From NCBI GenBank assembly GCA_003212625.1, contig QCPI01000001.1, forward strand, positions 124,001 to 188,000: a DNA stretch of 64,000 bases. The letters are read 5' to 3'. The translations under genes were made by a program, and so were the position numbers. This document shows, piece by piece, positions 1 to 7,380 of the stretch. Position 1 is the first letter of the stretch, and each line of letters opens with the position of its first letter. The notes beneath the pieces were generated by a model. That model made no database searches. It saw only the letters and a list, made by a program, of their open reading frames with translations, and had not been told where the DNA came from. Source of the DNA: Prochlorococcus sp. AG-436-J02. GTDB taxonomy: Bacteria; Cyanobacteriota; Cyanobacteriia; PCC-6307; Cyanobiaceae.

Positions 1-149
1 GTAGTTATTTATATAGGGTCAATAAAATTAGAAAGATTATTTTAAGTGATCAAGGGACTATTTTTGATTATTCCAAGCATTTTTAATTACTATGATTGAC
101 TTTTATTACGCTAGAAAAAATTGTCATTTAATAATTTTAACTATAATAA

Positions 150-338
150 ATGTATGTATATACATTTATTGTGAAATTGATTCAATGGCATAAATCATTT
201 ATTGAGCGTGCTCAAAAAGAAATGGGGATATCAAATTATGCTTTGTATTGGTTCGGTTTCCTCGAAGGCGCTTTAATAATGTGGCTAATTATGAAAGTCA
301 TTTCTGTATTGAAGATGAAATCGGAGTTTCCCTTTTAA
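150..338 (+). CDS. Small hypothetical membrane protein
   Basis: I do not recognise this 62-residue protein. Its amphipathic first half (IERAQKEMGISNYALYW) is followed by a hydrophobic segment around residues 33-51 (FLEGALIMWLIMKVIS), so a single membrane anchor is likely. The ATG comes right after a TATAAT-like run at 142-147, so either the message is leaderless or a later start (GTG at 171) is used. There is no competing frame. It stands alone at the left edge of a stretch of small genes. Called real from composition and the helix, not from a known family. Confidence 0.5.
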   Translation: MYVYTFIVKLIQWHKSFIERAQKEMGISNYALYWFGFLEGALIMWLIMKVISVLKMKSEFPF

Positions 339-469
339 TGAAGCTGTTCTAGCAATCTTTGCTTAAGAATATATTTATGACCATATTTCATACTTTAATA
401 TCAAAAAACTGCTTGTTTTCCTTCTAAACAGATTTATTGTATTTATGGATAGAATATCTTTGGATTTAA

Positions 470-676
470 ATGGCTATTGATCCTGTAGTAATTTCACCCT
501 CTAGTGCAAAAGAGAGTAGAGCAGGTAGATTTTTTCCTAAATGGGCAATTTTCAGTGCAGCCATGCTTGGCGTGGTTGTCCTTGTTGGGTTAATTAAAAC
601 TCTTCTCCCTGCAATTGGAATGGCTTTTTTATTAGCGTTTATTTGGTCGAAATCAATTACAACTCGAAGATACTGA
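470..676 (+). CDS. Small hypothetical membrane protein
   Basis: A 68-residue protein with a polar N-terminus and one long hydrophobic stretch at about residues 26-58 (AIFSAAMLGVVVLVGLIKTL then an alanine/leucine-rich part), enough for one or two helices. It ends in a basic tail (TTRRY). Family not recognised. It converges on the 50-residue gene at 727-879. Short GC-rich dyads at 692-716 lie between the two and may help end transcription. Confidence 0.5.
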   Translation: MAIDPVVISPSSAKESRAGRFFPKWAIFSAAMLGVVVLVGLIKTLLPAIGMAFLLAFIWSKSITTRRY

Positions 677-726
677 GAAAGTTGTTCTCCAAGCCTTAAG
701 GCTCTCTTTAGAGATCTTTTTATTCA

Positions 727-879
727 TTACCTTCCGATAATGAAATGGTGAACGGAGGGGACTGTTCTATAAAGAATGTAAATAATAATGACCAATAAAT
801 TACCTCCAACAACTGCTGCACCTGCAGCGAAATTTCCTTCTTTAGTGGTGTAATCCCACTTTGGCTCGTTATCTGTCAT
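727..879 (-). CDS. Small membrane protein, 50 aa
   Basis: A 50-codon frame from ATG (879) to TAA (727). The protein begins MTDNEPKWDYTTKEGNF, has a glycine/alanine stretch leading into a helix at about residues 18-37 (GNLLVIIIYILYR), and ends FIIGR. The charged, aromatic N-terminus followed by one helix resembles the small thylakoid proteins common in picocyanobacteria, but I cannot name a family. Its regular codon use and clean start and stop argue for a real gene. Confidence 0.55.
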   Translation of the reverse strand: MTDNEPKWDYTTKEGNFAAGAAVVGGNLLVIIIYILYRTVPSVHHFIIGR

Positions 880-967
880 GGTTGGATTATTAGTAACTTT
901 ATTATTGCCATTTATCGACCGTGATCAACAAATATAACTAATATAAGAAAAAAACAAGATCTAAATT

Positions 968-1016
968 TCTGTGAAATCACAGATCTAACCTCTTTCTTCT
1001 AAAAGAGAAAAGAGGT
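968..1016. terminator. Paired short hairpins between two leftward genes
   Basis: A 7-bp palindrome (TCTGTGA/TCACAGA, 968-983) is followed by an 8-bp stem (ACCTCTTT at 988-995 with AAAGAGGT at 1009-1016). They lie downstream of the leftward gene at 1087-1410. Neither has a strong T run on that strand, so a terminator role is tentative. Confidence 0.3.
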
Positions 1017-1086
1017 CAATATCCATTGACTAAAAGTGTGAAATCCTTAAGTTCTATTGCTATAACTGGCTTTCTGATTTATAAAT

Positions 1087-1410
1087 TTAGGCTTCCTTCT
1101 TGGAAATGACTTCGGCATCCACAATATCTTGTGTATCAACATATTCATTGCTTTTTCGATCAATCCAATTAGTTATACCAAAGACAAGAGGCTTTGATCC
1201 TCGATATATAACAAATGCAGTGGGCAGAACACTTATTATCCCAACTGCAGGATTTTTGAAAATGAGTCGCCCTGCTTTTATATTAAAAAGAATAATTAAT
1301 AGAGAAGGAATTAAAATACTCAAAATAGTCTTGAGAGCTTCAGACCATCCGACACGATAAACCCACCAAATTGCAGCTATAACGGCAATATATAGAACAA
1401 AATATGTCAT
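1087..1410 (-). CDS. Hypothetical membrane protein
   Basis: A 107-residue protein with hydrophobic segments at about residues 3-20 (YFVLYIAVIAAIWWVYRV), 26-44 and 55-70, then a polar C-terminal tail rich in D, E and K (DTQDIVDAEVISKKEA). Two or three membrane helices are likely. The opposite-strand frame (1100-1360) has no comparable protein character and is treated as a shadow. Family and function unknown; no operon partner. Confidence 0.55.
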   Translation of the reverse strand: MTYFVLYIAVIAAIWWVYRVGWSEALKTILSILIPSLLIILFNIKAGRLIFKNPAVGIISVLPTAFVIYRGSKPLVFGITNWIDRKSNEYVDTQDIVDAEVISKKEA

Positions 1411-2403
1411 AGCATATTACCTAGCTTGGATGTAATCGTTGTGGTCTAACTATCTTATGAACTTCTTTTCTTTTTGCGTGGCTTCCTTCAATTATCTAAA
1501 CGCTATCAATAAATTATTCAAAAGCGAAGCTGCTAATCACCTTAATTGACTTGGTTGGACTTATGCTAAATCACTTTATCACCAGGTTAATCAGATCAAG
1601 CACAGGCAAATACCACTATTGTTGATTGGATTGAAAACCATGTAAGTCTTTTAATTGCTTTTATATGAAAAGCTGATACTTTAAATTCCCAGATGCTGTA
1701 AATAACTATTTAGTTGTTTTTAAGTAATAGGTGTATTTTTTGTAATCCTTTAGAAATAATAATTACTCATAGCAAAGTCTTTAATTATTAGTCATCTTTA
1801 AATTGAATTCATTTCGAGGATGGAATGTCGAAAGTTTTGAATTGGGTTTTATTTCAGTTTGCTATAAGTTATTACGGAGATTCATTGAAAGAGTTTCAGG
1901 TTGAAAATGATTAGATATTTTTAAGCTTTGAAATATTTTATGAATCTTTAAAATTTTCATGAAATTATTAATTCATGATACCTAAGCAAAGTATGCTTAA
2001 CGACCTTGCTCGAGAGAAAAGGAATTCTAAAAAAGTTAAAATTAGTTAATTAATAAATTTCATGGATTTTTATAATGAGCCATATTCGTCTATTTAACAA
2101 TCTATTTGTGTTAATGCTACCCTTTTGTTGTTGAAATACTTTTAATGCCTGAGTGTAAAAAATTAATGCTTAGCTAATTACTAATGGTTTGTTTTTAGAC
2201 CTTCTTCAATTACTGGTGGATTAAAATTTTTATTTTTAGCTTTGATGATGGTTACGTGAGAATGGATTCATCTTAGGAGAATTATGATTTCTCAGTTGTT
2301 GAAGCTTAAAAAACTAGGCTTCTAAGAATAAGATATATTTTGGTCTTACAGAAATGCGTCACATTGGCTAATCAACTTTGCAGTTATAATTGAGACCTTA
2401 CTT
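1411..2403. other. About 1 kb with no convincing gene
   Basis: Very AT-rich and broken by stops in all frames. Two things stand out. At 1591-1668 an open stretch reads SDQAQANTTIVDWIENHV and runs to a TGA, but a TAA comes just before it and there is no start codon, so it may be a gene relic. At 1825-1914 there is a 29-residue ORF behind a GAGGA. I see no RNA gene or repeat here. Confidence 0.5.
1825..1914 (+). CDS. Possible 29-aa peptide (very tentative)
   Basis: ATG at 1825, TAG at 1912-1914, with GAGGA at 1816-1820, four bases before the start. The peptide (MSKVLNWVLFQFAISYYGDS and nine more residues) could be a short amphipathic or membrane peptide. No family is recognised, and an ORF this short is expected by chance in AT-rich DNA. 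The Shine-Dalgarno-like element is the only positive evidence. Confidence 0.15.
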   Translation: MSKVLNWVLFQFAISYYGDSLKEFQVEND

Positions 2404-3096
2404 TTAGCTAAGACTTTTTAAACTTGAAAAAGAAAAGACTTGTTTGTTTAATAATGAACCTTCTAAGGACTCTTGGTGTATGGATCTAGAGGCCAAAACC
2501 CAGGGCCCATTTTCGTATAAAGGTATAAAATTATCTCTATAATGATGTTTTTCTTGTAAATCTTTTTTTGAAATTGGATCAAGATACTGACTTGAATAAT
2601 GCTTACTTAAATATCCATTTCCAGTATGTATAACATCCTTAGTAAGGATAACTATTAGATTCCCATGAATATGTCTATAAACCATCGTAACAACATCATT
2701 TTTGACTCTATATTTATCACCTTCATTTTTTCCTCCAACTATAATCTCTGAACCAACTTCATTTGTATCTCCAAGGGTAAAGGTATTCTTGCCATGAGTT
2801 TGTTCAAATGATCTTCTAACTCGATGAATAGCGACTTCCCAAAGTTGTGAAGAAATAGCTTTATGTATTTGTTCATCATCTATTTCTTGAATAGTCGCTT
2901 TTAAGTCTTGTCCTAAACTAAAAGTTCCTTTTATTTCTCTTGTGCCATCTGTCCATGAACAGCTACCTTTATAGCCTTTAAAATTAGAGTCCCATGTGTA
3001 GCGATTTTCATATGCAGCTTTAAATAAATGAGTACAGTCTGCTCCTTTGACTACGTTGGTTAACATAAAAATCTTTTTAATAGTCATCTTAGTCAA
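2404..3096 (-). CDS. DUF3386 family protein
   Basis: A 230-residue protein matching the cyanobacterial DUF3386 family as I remember it. Hallmarks visible: LFKAAYENRYTWDSNFKGY (about residues 24-42), a central QLWEVAIHRVRRSFEQTHG (about 85-103) and VYRHIHGNLIVI (about 139-150). No signal peptide or membrane helix is evident, and the function of the family is unknown. The usual family length is a little over 210 residues, so this copy is essentially complete; its extra C-terminal serine-rich tail is not part of the hallmark region. It lies alone, flanked by sparse DNA. Confidence 0.8.
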   Translation of the reverse strand: MTKMTIKKIFMLTNVVKGADCTHLFKAAYENRYTWDSNFKGYKGSCSWTDGTREIKGTFSLGQDLKATIQEIDDEQIHKAISSQLWEVAIHRVRRSFEQTHGKNTFTLGDTNEVGSEIIVGGKNEGDKYRVKNDVVTMVYRHIHGNLIVILTKDVIHTGNGYLSKHYSSQYLDPISKKDLQEKHHYRDNFIPLYENGPWVLASRSIHQESLEGSLLNKQVFSFSSLKSLS

Positions 3097-3254
3097 TTAA
3101 ATTTTTTAATCACAGTTATTCAAGATCAATATTTGTGATAGCCAAGTTCATGCAAGAAATGGCTATCTTGCAAAAGCATCTCATTAGTAGAAAAAACCTT
3201 TGCAATATATTTTTAATATATTTATAAGAATTTTTCAGATTAATTGATACACAT

Positions 3255-3300
3255 TAACGCAAATGATTTGACCTTGGTGAGGGTTAAATCATTTGCGTTA
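3255..3300. terminator. Strong 19-bp hairpin
   Basis: The left arm (3255-3273) and right arm (3282-3300) pair over 19 bp with a single G-T wobble and an 8-base loop. It lies just downstream of the leftward gene at 3328-3561. There is no T tract on either side, so it may be an mRNA 3' end stabiliser rather than a classic terminator. Confidence 0.55.
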
Positions 3301-3327
3301 TAATTTCAGCTAAAGAACTTTTAATTT

Positions 3328-3561
3328 CTATTTTCTGAGATTAGTTATTGATTCATCTTCTTGATCATCCTTTTCATCCCAACCCCAGCTTCTTTTTATA
3401 TCTTTTAATGACCTGCCACTATCCTTTTGTAGAGGACTTAAAGGAATCCAACTCCAATCAAGTAAAAGAGTAGCGGCAACTCCAAAAAGTATATGGCCAA
3501 AAAGTACGCCTATTACATCTATTTTAGTAAGTGACTCTTGCCCAATAGAGGGATCGTACAA
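3328..3561 (-). CDS. Small hypothetical protein with one membrane helix
   Basis: A 77-residue protein with one hydrophobic helix at about residues 17-34 (VIGVLFGHILFGVAATLLL), followed by a tryptophan- and charge-rich soluble tail (DIKRSWGWDEKDDQEDE). That layout suggests an inner- or thylakoid-membrane anchor with an acidic exposed tail. Family not recognised. A strong hairpin (3255-3300) sits immediately after its stop. It is transcribed away from the hli cassette at 3747. Confidence 0.5.
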   Translation of the reverse strand: MYDPSIGQESLTKIDVIGVLFGHILFGVAATLLLDWSWIPLSPLQKDSGRSLKDIKRSWGWDEKDDQEDESITNLRK

Positions 3562-3746
3562 ATTTTCTGAACCATACTGAATTTAATTATAGGAAATCTT
3601 TTTGAGCTTTTAAGAAGAAATCAAGCTTTATTTTTATATATAGTTTTTTCTAATGTGAGTGATCATTTTTAATAGTATGTTCGGTTGACCACCATCAACA
3701 AGAACACAGCCCCGTTACATTACTTTACATAAATTACTCTTTTAAA

Positions 3747-3854
3747 ATGACTCCTGAAGCAGAAAAGTTCAACGGTTGGGCGGCAATGCTTGGCTTTGTC
3801 GCAGCTTTCGGCGCATATGCATTAACTGGGCAAATTATTCCTGGAATTTTCTAA
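3747..3854 (+). CDS. hli: High-light-inducible protein (Hli), 35 aa
   Basis: First gene of a four-gene cassette. The 35-residue protein carries the Hli/CAB-like single helix: AEKFNGWAAMLGFVAAFGAY, then TGQIIPGIF at the end. The canonical motif is AExxNGRxAMxGF; here the Arg is replaced by Trp while the Glu and Asn are kept. Family members bind chlorophyll and carotenoid, associate with photosystems and dissipate excess energy. The next gene follows 13 bases after the stop. It almost certainly starts at this ATG, since the helix begins within ten residues. Confidence 0.85.
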   Translation: MTPEAEKFNGWAAMLGFVAAFGAYALTGQIIPGIF

Positions 3855-3867
3855 ACATTTTTTCACC

Positions 3868-3987
3868 ATGAAACCATCTAACAAAACAATTCTTGAAAGG
3901 AGTATCGGAAGGCCAGCAATGATGACTTTCGTTCTTCTAACAGGTATCTACCTTATAACTGGTCAACTTATCCCTGGAGTTGTGTAA
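3868..3987 (+). CDS. hli: High-light-inducible protein (Hli), divergent
   Basis: Second gene of the cassette, 39 residues. It keeps the GRPAM core (NGRxAM in canonical members) and the terminal TGQLIPGVV, but the upstream AExxN is replaced by LERSI, so one chlorophyll-ligand region looks altered. Its TAA shares a base with the next ATG (TAATG at 3985-3989), implying translational coupling. Membrane-embedded photoprotective role by family; the individual role is unknown. Confidence 0.8.
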   Translation: MKPSNKTILERSIGRPAMMTFVLLTGIYLITGQLIPGVV

Positions 3988-4133
3988 TGACTATTCAAAA
4001 AAATGAAGAAAGAAACATTGATCCTGAAAAAGTAACTGCAGAAAGGCTTAACGGCTACGCAGCTCTATTTGGTTGTATCGCCTTAGTTGGCGCTTATGCA
4101 ACAACAGGTCAAATCATTCCAGGCTTTGTTTGA
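3987..4133 (+). CDS. hli: High-light-inducible protein (Hli), 48 aa
   Basis: Third gene of the cassette. A polar 17-residue N-terminus (MTIQKNEERNIDPEKVT) precedes AERLNGYAALFGCIALVGAY and the terminal TGQIIPGFV. The Glu and Asn of the pigment-binding motif are present and Arg is replaced by Tyr. Both ends overlap their neighbours by one base (TAATG before, TGATG after), so the genes must be read from one mRNA. Confidence 0.85.
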   Translation: MTIQKNEERNIDPEKVTAERLNGYAALFGCIALVGAYATTGQIIPGFV

Positions 4134-4252
4134 TGGAAAATAAATTCTGGAAAACTGCTGAGCAGATAAATGGTCGTCTCGCGATGATTGGTTTATTTGC
4201 AGCAGTAGTTAATTATGGATTTACTGGTTGGATAGTTCCTGGAATTATCTAG
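4133..4252 (+). CDS. hli: High-light-inducible protein (Hli), canonical motif
   Basis: Last gene of the cassette, 39 residues, and the one with the most complete motif: AEQINGRLAMIGLFAAVVNY followed by TGWIVPGII. Glu, Asn and Arg are all in place for chlorophyll binding. It starts inside the preceding stop (TGATG at 4131-4135). A clear intrinsic terminator follows 16 bases after its stop. Confidence 0.85.
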   Translation: MENKFWKTAEQINGRLAMIGLFAAVVNYGFTGWIVPGII

Positions 4253-4268
4253 ATTCATAAAATAATTA

Positions 4269-4296
4269 AAAGCTCTCAAATTTCGAGGGCTTTTTT
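4269..4296 (+). terminator. Intrinsic terminator of the hli cassette
   Basis: A 9-bp stem (AAAGCTCTC with GAGGGCTTT, one G-T pair) around a 7-base loop, followed directly by a T run. Classic Rho-independent layout for the rightward hli genes. Confidence 0.85.
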
Positions 4297-4336
4297 ATGT
4301 TTTTTAAAGATTTTTTGGATAGGTAGGTTATTAATT

Positions 4337-4531
4337 TTAGAGAAAAATCCCTTTTGATTGAACAAAGATATGAAAAGCTGGATTATGAAGATATTCAATA
4401 TATAAAGCGATTAAAAATGCACCACTTAAGCAGGTACTAGCAATTATTGATCCAAAAATAACAACTGGTTTTTTTCTCACGATTGACTGCGGATCTGCAA
4501 TTACAAATCTCTTTAATCTTGAGACAGTCAT
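4337..4531 (-). CDS. Small hypothetical membrane protein
   Basis: A 64-residue protein. A basic N-terminus (MTVSRLKRFVIADPQSIVRKK) precedes one helix at about residues 22-46 (PVVIFGSIIASTCLSGAFLI). The positive-inside pattern suggests the N-terminus faces the cytoplasm. Not recognised. It converges on the hli cassette terminator. Confidence 0.5.
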   Translation of the reverse strand: MTVSRLKRFVIADPQSIVRKKPVVIFGSIIASTCLSGAFLIALYIEYLHNPAFHIFVQSKGIFL

Positions 4532-4598
4532 GTTAATTTTTCATCTATTCAATACCTAGCCATTTCAAGTGCTCATTATTCCCTTCTTAAGGTTTTCT

Positions 4599-4970
4599 TT
4601 ACGATGCTCTTCTTTTCGATGACAGGGCTTGACAAGAAAATTCTTGAATTTCTCCATTAGGTAAAAGTTGAGCAAATCTAGGGTTATCCATTCTTAATCC
4701 ATTTTTCTCATCTTGATAACTCCATAACCACTTCTTGTCCGTGAAAGATATATCTCCAACCTTAAAAGATACTGGAAGCATGAGGTTTATATCTCGCCAA
4801 GTAAGAACTATAAATGCTCCTTTATCAATTTTTTTAAGATCATTAGTTAATGCGAAATCTCCATTTAAGTTATTTCTGATTACTGCAGTTAATCTATCTC
4901 CATCGCAATTGAAATCTGGAGAAGGATTTAAACTAATAAATAGACTAAGAAATAATGTAATAAAAATCAT
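4599..4970 (-). CDS. Hypothetical exported protein
   Basis: A 123-residue protein with an apparent signal peptide (MIFITLFLSLFISLNPSP), then a soluble domain with FNCDGDRLTAVI near residue 20 and FSCQALSSKRRAS at the C-terminus; the two cysteines could form a disulphide outside the cytoplasm. The body (WRDINLMLPVSFKVGD and KKWLWSYQDEKNGLRMDNPR) looks like a small beta-rich domain. Family unknown; I think similar proteins occur in other picocyanobacteria but cannot confirm it. The opposite-strand frame 4735-5076 is a shadow. Confidence 0.6.
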   Translation of the reverse strand: MIFITLFLSLFISLNPSPDFNCDGDRLTAVIRNNLNGDFALTNDLKKIDKGAFIVLTWRDINLMLPVSFKVGDISFTDKKWLWSYQDEKNGLRMDNPRFAQLLPNGEIQEFSCQALSSKRRAS

Positions 4971-5339
4971 TTGGTTTTCTTATAGGAAAAAATATAATTT
5001 TTGCATTTTTGATAGTAATTTATTACCATGTTGGTTTATCTTTAATGAGAGTATGCTTTCACTCCCAATTGCTTAAAAATTTCTTTTAAAAGATACTATT
5101 CTCTAAGCGATTGAATAAATAAAAGTTGCACAAATTAAAACTCTTATAATCGAATTTCTTCTTTTTAGGAGTTGATTTTAATTATAAAACAATTAAAGGC
5201 TGTTTTCTTTGATATCGTAAGGCCTACCAGCAATAGAATAAGTATTATTATGTATAATGCATGTTTTTGGATTAATGTTTTTTCATCTTTTTGAAAAAAT
5301 ATTCTGCTATATTGTTATATGCTCTAATTGCTTTTAATA
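4971..5339. other. Intergenic stretch, nothing clear
   Basis: About 370 AT-rich bases between a leftward exported protein and a rightward 43-residue protein, so it must hold two divergent promoters. No ORF with a usable start, no RNA gene and no strong hairpin seen. Confidence 0.5.
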
Positions 5340-5471
5340 ATGGCGAGGAATTGGGAGTCCGGCCCATCCTTTTACAAAAAGGGCTCTTTTCATAATAAGT
5401 TAGGCATGATATCACTTTGGATCTTTATATCTTTTGCCTCAATCCAAATTCTCGTAATGATCTTTAGCTGA
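5340..5471 (+). CDS. Small membrane protein, 43 aa
   Basis: ATG at 5340 to TGA at 5469-5471. A polar N-terminus (MARNWESGPSFYKKGSFHNK) is followed by a helix (LGMISLWIFISFASIQILVM) and two or three polar residues. Single-span topology with a basic, probably cytoplasmic N-terminus. Not recognised. The composition differs sharply from the flanking non-coding DNA, which supports it. Confidence 0.5.
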   Translation: MARNWESGPSFYKKGSFHNKLGMISLWIFISFASIQILVMIFS

Positions 5472-5582
5472 ATTATATTTACATAATTCTTTAATATTAA
5501 TTTTCTTGCACTTTATATATAATATTTTATTTATATCAATAGATTGAATCTGGTTTTCAATTTATCTACTTTGTATTTGATT

Positions 5583-5831
5583 ATGATCCTTCTCAAGATT
5601 ACTAACGCCTCAGATGTTGTAGCTTCTAAAGCAGGTAAATTATTTGAGAAAATGACTCCGGAGATGATTGATCAGAAATTGGTAGAAAGCCAGGTTATTC
5701 AGCAGATGATTGATCAACTTCAACTAGAGGGACTAAAGGGACAGATTTCTAGTGTCAAGGGTTTAGATATTAGTGATAATACCTTGCTAACTAAAAGTAG
5801 TTTTAAGGTTAGGAGTACTAAAACTTTTTGA
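5583..5831 (+). CDS. Hypothetical 82-aa protein
   Basis: The frame is open from a TTG at 5544, but the first ATG (5583) gives a protein starting MILLKITNASDVVASKAGKL, which I prefer. It is soluble and mostly helical, with a glutamine/leucine stretch (VIQQMIDQLQLEGLKG) around residues 50-65 and a DISDN near the C-terminus. Short proteins with LKITNASDVVASK-like openings seem familiar from Prochlorococcus, but that is memory, not a search. Function unknown. Confidence 0.5.
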   Translation: MILLKITNASDVVASKAGKLFEKMTPEMIDQKLVESQVIQQMIDQLQLEGLKGQISSVKGLDISDNTLLTKSSFKVRSTKTF

Positions 5832-5916
5832 TTTTAGAAATAGTATAAAGTATTTTTAATTTATTTTTATTAAACAATGAAATAATTAATTAAAACTATT
5901 TCTTATAAATTCCCTA

Positions 5917-6117
5917 GTGATAGTTTTAATTCTTAAAAGTTATTGGTTCAAGGTCCTTAAGACTATTGATATATATCTCCTATCTCAAATTGTCGACATT
6001 CGTTTTGTCCATGGAATTTGTGATTCATGCATAGAAGAGAACTTCCTTGATTTACTAGAGCTTTGGAATGAAGATAAACTTGATTTGCAAAATAAACAAA
6101 ACAGTCCAGAATGCTAA
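5917..6117 (+). CDS. Possible small protein or gene relic with a CxxC
   Basis: A 66-residue frame from GTG. The second half, RFVHGICDSCIEENFLDLL, resembles the short HGICxxC tail that closes some PAS/GAF-type sensory proteins, so this may be the left-over end of a longer gene. The first half is hydrophobic and unremarkable. A longer leftward frame (5963-6280) overlaps it but also runs into the transporter start and looks non-coding. Low confidence. Confidence 0.25.
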   Translation: MIVLILKSYWFKVLKTIDIYLLSQIVDIRFVHGICDSCIEENFLDLLELWNEDKLDLQNKQNSPEC

Positions 6118-6228
6118 AAAGAGTAAATAGTTTTATAGAATAAAAAAGTTGTCCTAAATTAATTATTTCTAAGATTTTTGATGAGTGTATAAATACTTCT
6201 ATAAATCTTTTTTCAAATGTTTTGAAAT

Positions 6229-7095
6229 ATGATTGGTTTTTTTGCAGCAATTTCAGCAGTAATTTGTTGGACTTTTGCATGTTCTATTTGGCGTAAAGAA
6301 TCTGAAGAGTTATTACCCAGACAAATCAACATTTATAAAAATGTTCTCGCTTCAATCTTTTTTTTGCCAGTGGGATTTACGATTAGTTGGTTTTCTGATT
6401 TAAGCTCTATATTTGTTTTGATGATCAGTGGTATTGTTGGAATTGCTATAGGGGATACTTTATATATTAATTCATTAAAAATAATAGGAACGAGAAAAAC
6501 CCTTTCATTTGAAGCATTAACTCCAATAATTGCAACTACTATAGAATCATTGACTATCAATGAGATTTATCCTCAAAAAGTATGGATAGGATCATTAATT
6601 GTATCTTTTTCTTTATTTATGATTGTACGTCAAAATACATTTAAAAAAGACCTCTCTAGTAAAACACAGATTATTGGAATACTCTGCGCATTGGGATCTA
6701 TTCTTTGTGCTATTTTTGCAGCTTTGTTGTCTAGAATAATTTTAATTAGCTCTATATTAACTCCATTACAAACTACTGAAATCAGGCTTTTATCTGCATC
6801 AATATTTTTATTTTTATTTTTTAAAAATGATTTTTTTGATCTTCTTAGTAAAAAATCAATAACTAAAATAAATCATTCAGGTTTAGTTTTATCAACTTTC
6901 ATTGGCACTAATTGTGGAATATTTTTTCAACAGATGGTTTTTAAATTTTTACCTATTGGAATTGGATGGACTCTCTTAAGTCTTTCTCCAATCTTAGCAC
7001 TATTTATTTCAAAAAAAGAAGGAGATAATATCAATAAATTAACAGTTATTTATTCATTACTATCTTTTATTGGAATTGCTATTACTTTAAGTTAA
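6229..7095 (+). CDS. EamA/DMT-family membrane transporter
   Basis: A 288-residue polytopic protein with about ten hydrophobic segments in two EamA-like halves: residues 1-133 (opening MIGFFAAISAVICWTFACSI) and about 148-288. The interior motif GIVGIAIGDTLYINSLKIIG in the first half and GWTLLSLSPILALFIS in the second match the repeated pattern of drug/metabolite transporters. The substrate cannot be told from sequence. Its TAA overlaps the stop of the leftward gene 7092-7337 by four bases (TTAA), so the two genes converge with no spacer. Confidence 0.8.
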   Translation: MIGFFAAISAVICWTFACSIWRKESEELLPRQINIYKNVLASIFFLPVGFTISWFSDLSSIFVLMISGIVGIAIGDTLYINSLKIIGTRKTLSFEALTPIIATTIESLTINEIYPQKVWIGSLIVSFSLFMIVRQNTFKKDLSSKTQIIGILCALGSILCAIFAALLSRIILISSILTPLQTTEIRLLSASIFLFLFFKNDFFDLLSKKSITKINHSGLVLSTFIGTNCGIFFQQMVFKFLPIGIGWTLLSLSPILALFISKKEGDNINKLTVIYSLLSFIGIAITLS

Positions 7096-7337
7096 ACTTC
7101 AAAGTAATCATTTTCTTTCCAATATTCATCTGGATCATCTTCGTAGTCGGGCGAATCTTCTAATTCACCAGGTTGTTCTCCTAGTAGTATGAGTAATCCT
7201 TCTAGGTATCTCATCTCTGAAGGGTTATCTGATTTATTTAAGCGATCTTTGATTTGTTTAGTGGCTTCAGGATCTCCTTCCTCAACAGCTTTGGTTAATA
7301 AATAGATAGGATCATTTTTGGGATCTACTTCTTTCAT
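7092..7337 (-). CDS. Conserved-looking acidic hypothetical protein
   Basis: An 81-residue, strongly acidic protein (ends SPDYEDDPDEYWKENDYFEV) with a helical N-terminal half (YLLTKAVEEGDPEATKQIKD). No membrane segment. The alternating helices hint at a small helical-repeat fold, but no family is recognised. Its stop overlaps the transporter stop, and it starts 43 bases after the stop of the gene at 7381, read in its own direction. Confidence 0.55.
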   Translation of the reverse strand: MKEVDPKNDPIYLLTKAVEEGDPEATKQIKDRLNKSDNPSEMRYLEGLLILLGEQPGELEDSPDYEDDPDEYWKENDYFEV

Positions 7338-7380
7338 TTAATTTTCAATTATTTAGTGATGTAAGTTTGAACTTTGATAT

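Noticed and set aside
1100-1360. 86-codon rightward frame
   Set aside because: Mirror of the leftward membrane protein 1087-1410, without protein-like features.
1591-1668. Open stretch SDQAQANTTIVDWIENHV
   Set aside because: Preceded by a stop and lacking any start codon, so not listed as a gene; kept only as a possible relic.
5100-5290. Hydrophobic leftward frame reading ALYIIILILLLVGLTISKKT
   Set aside because: No ATG, GTG or TTG start in frame before the stop.
5963-6280. 105-codon leftward frame
   Set aside because: Runs into the start of the EamA gene on the opposite strand and has low-complexity Leu/Phe/Ile/Lys composition.
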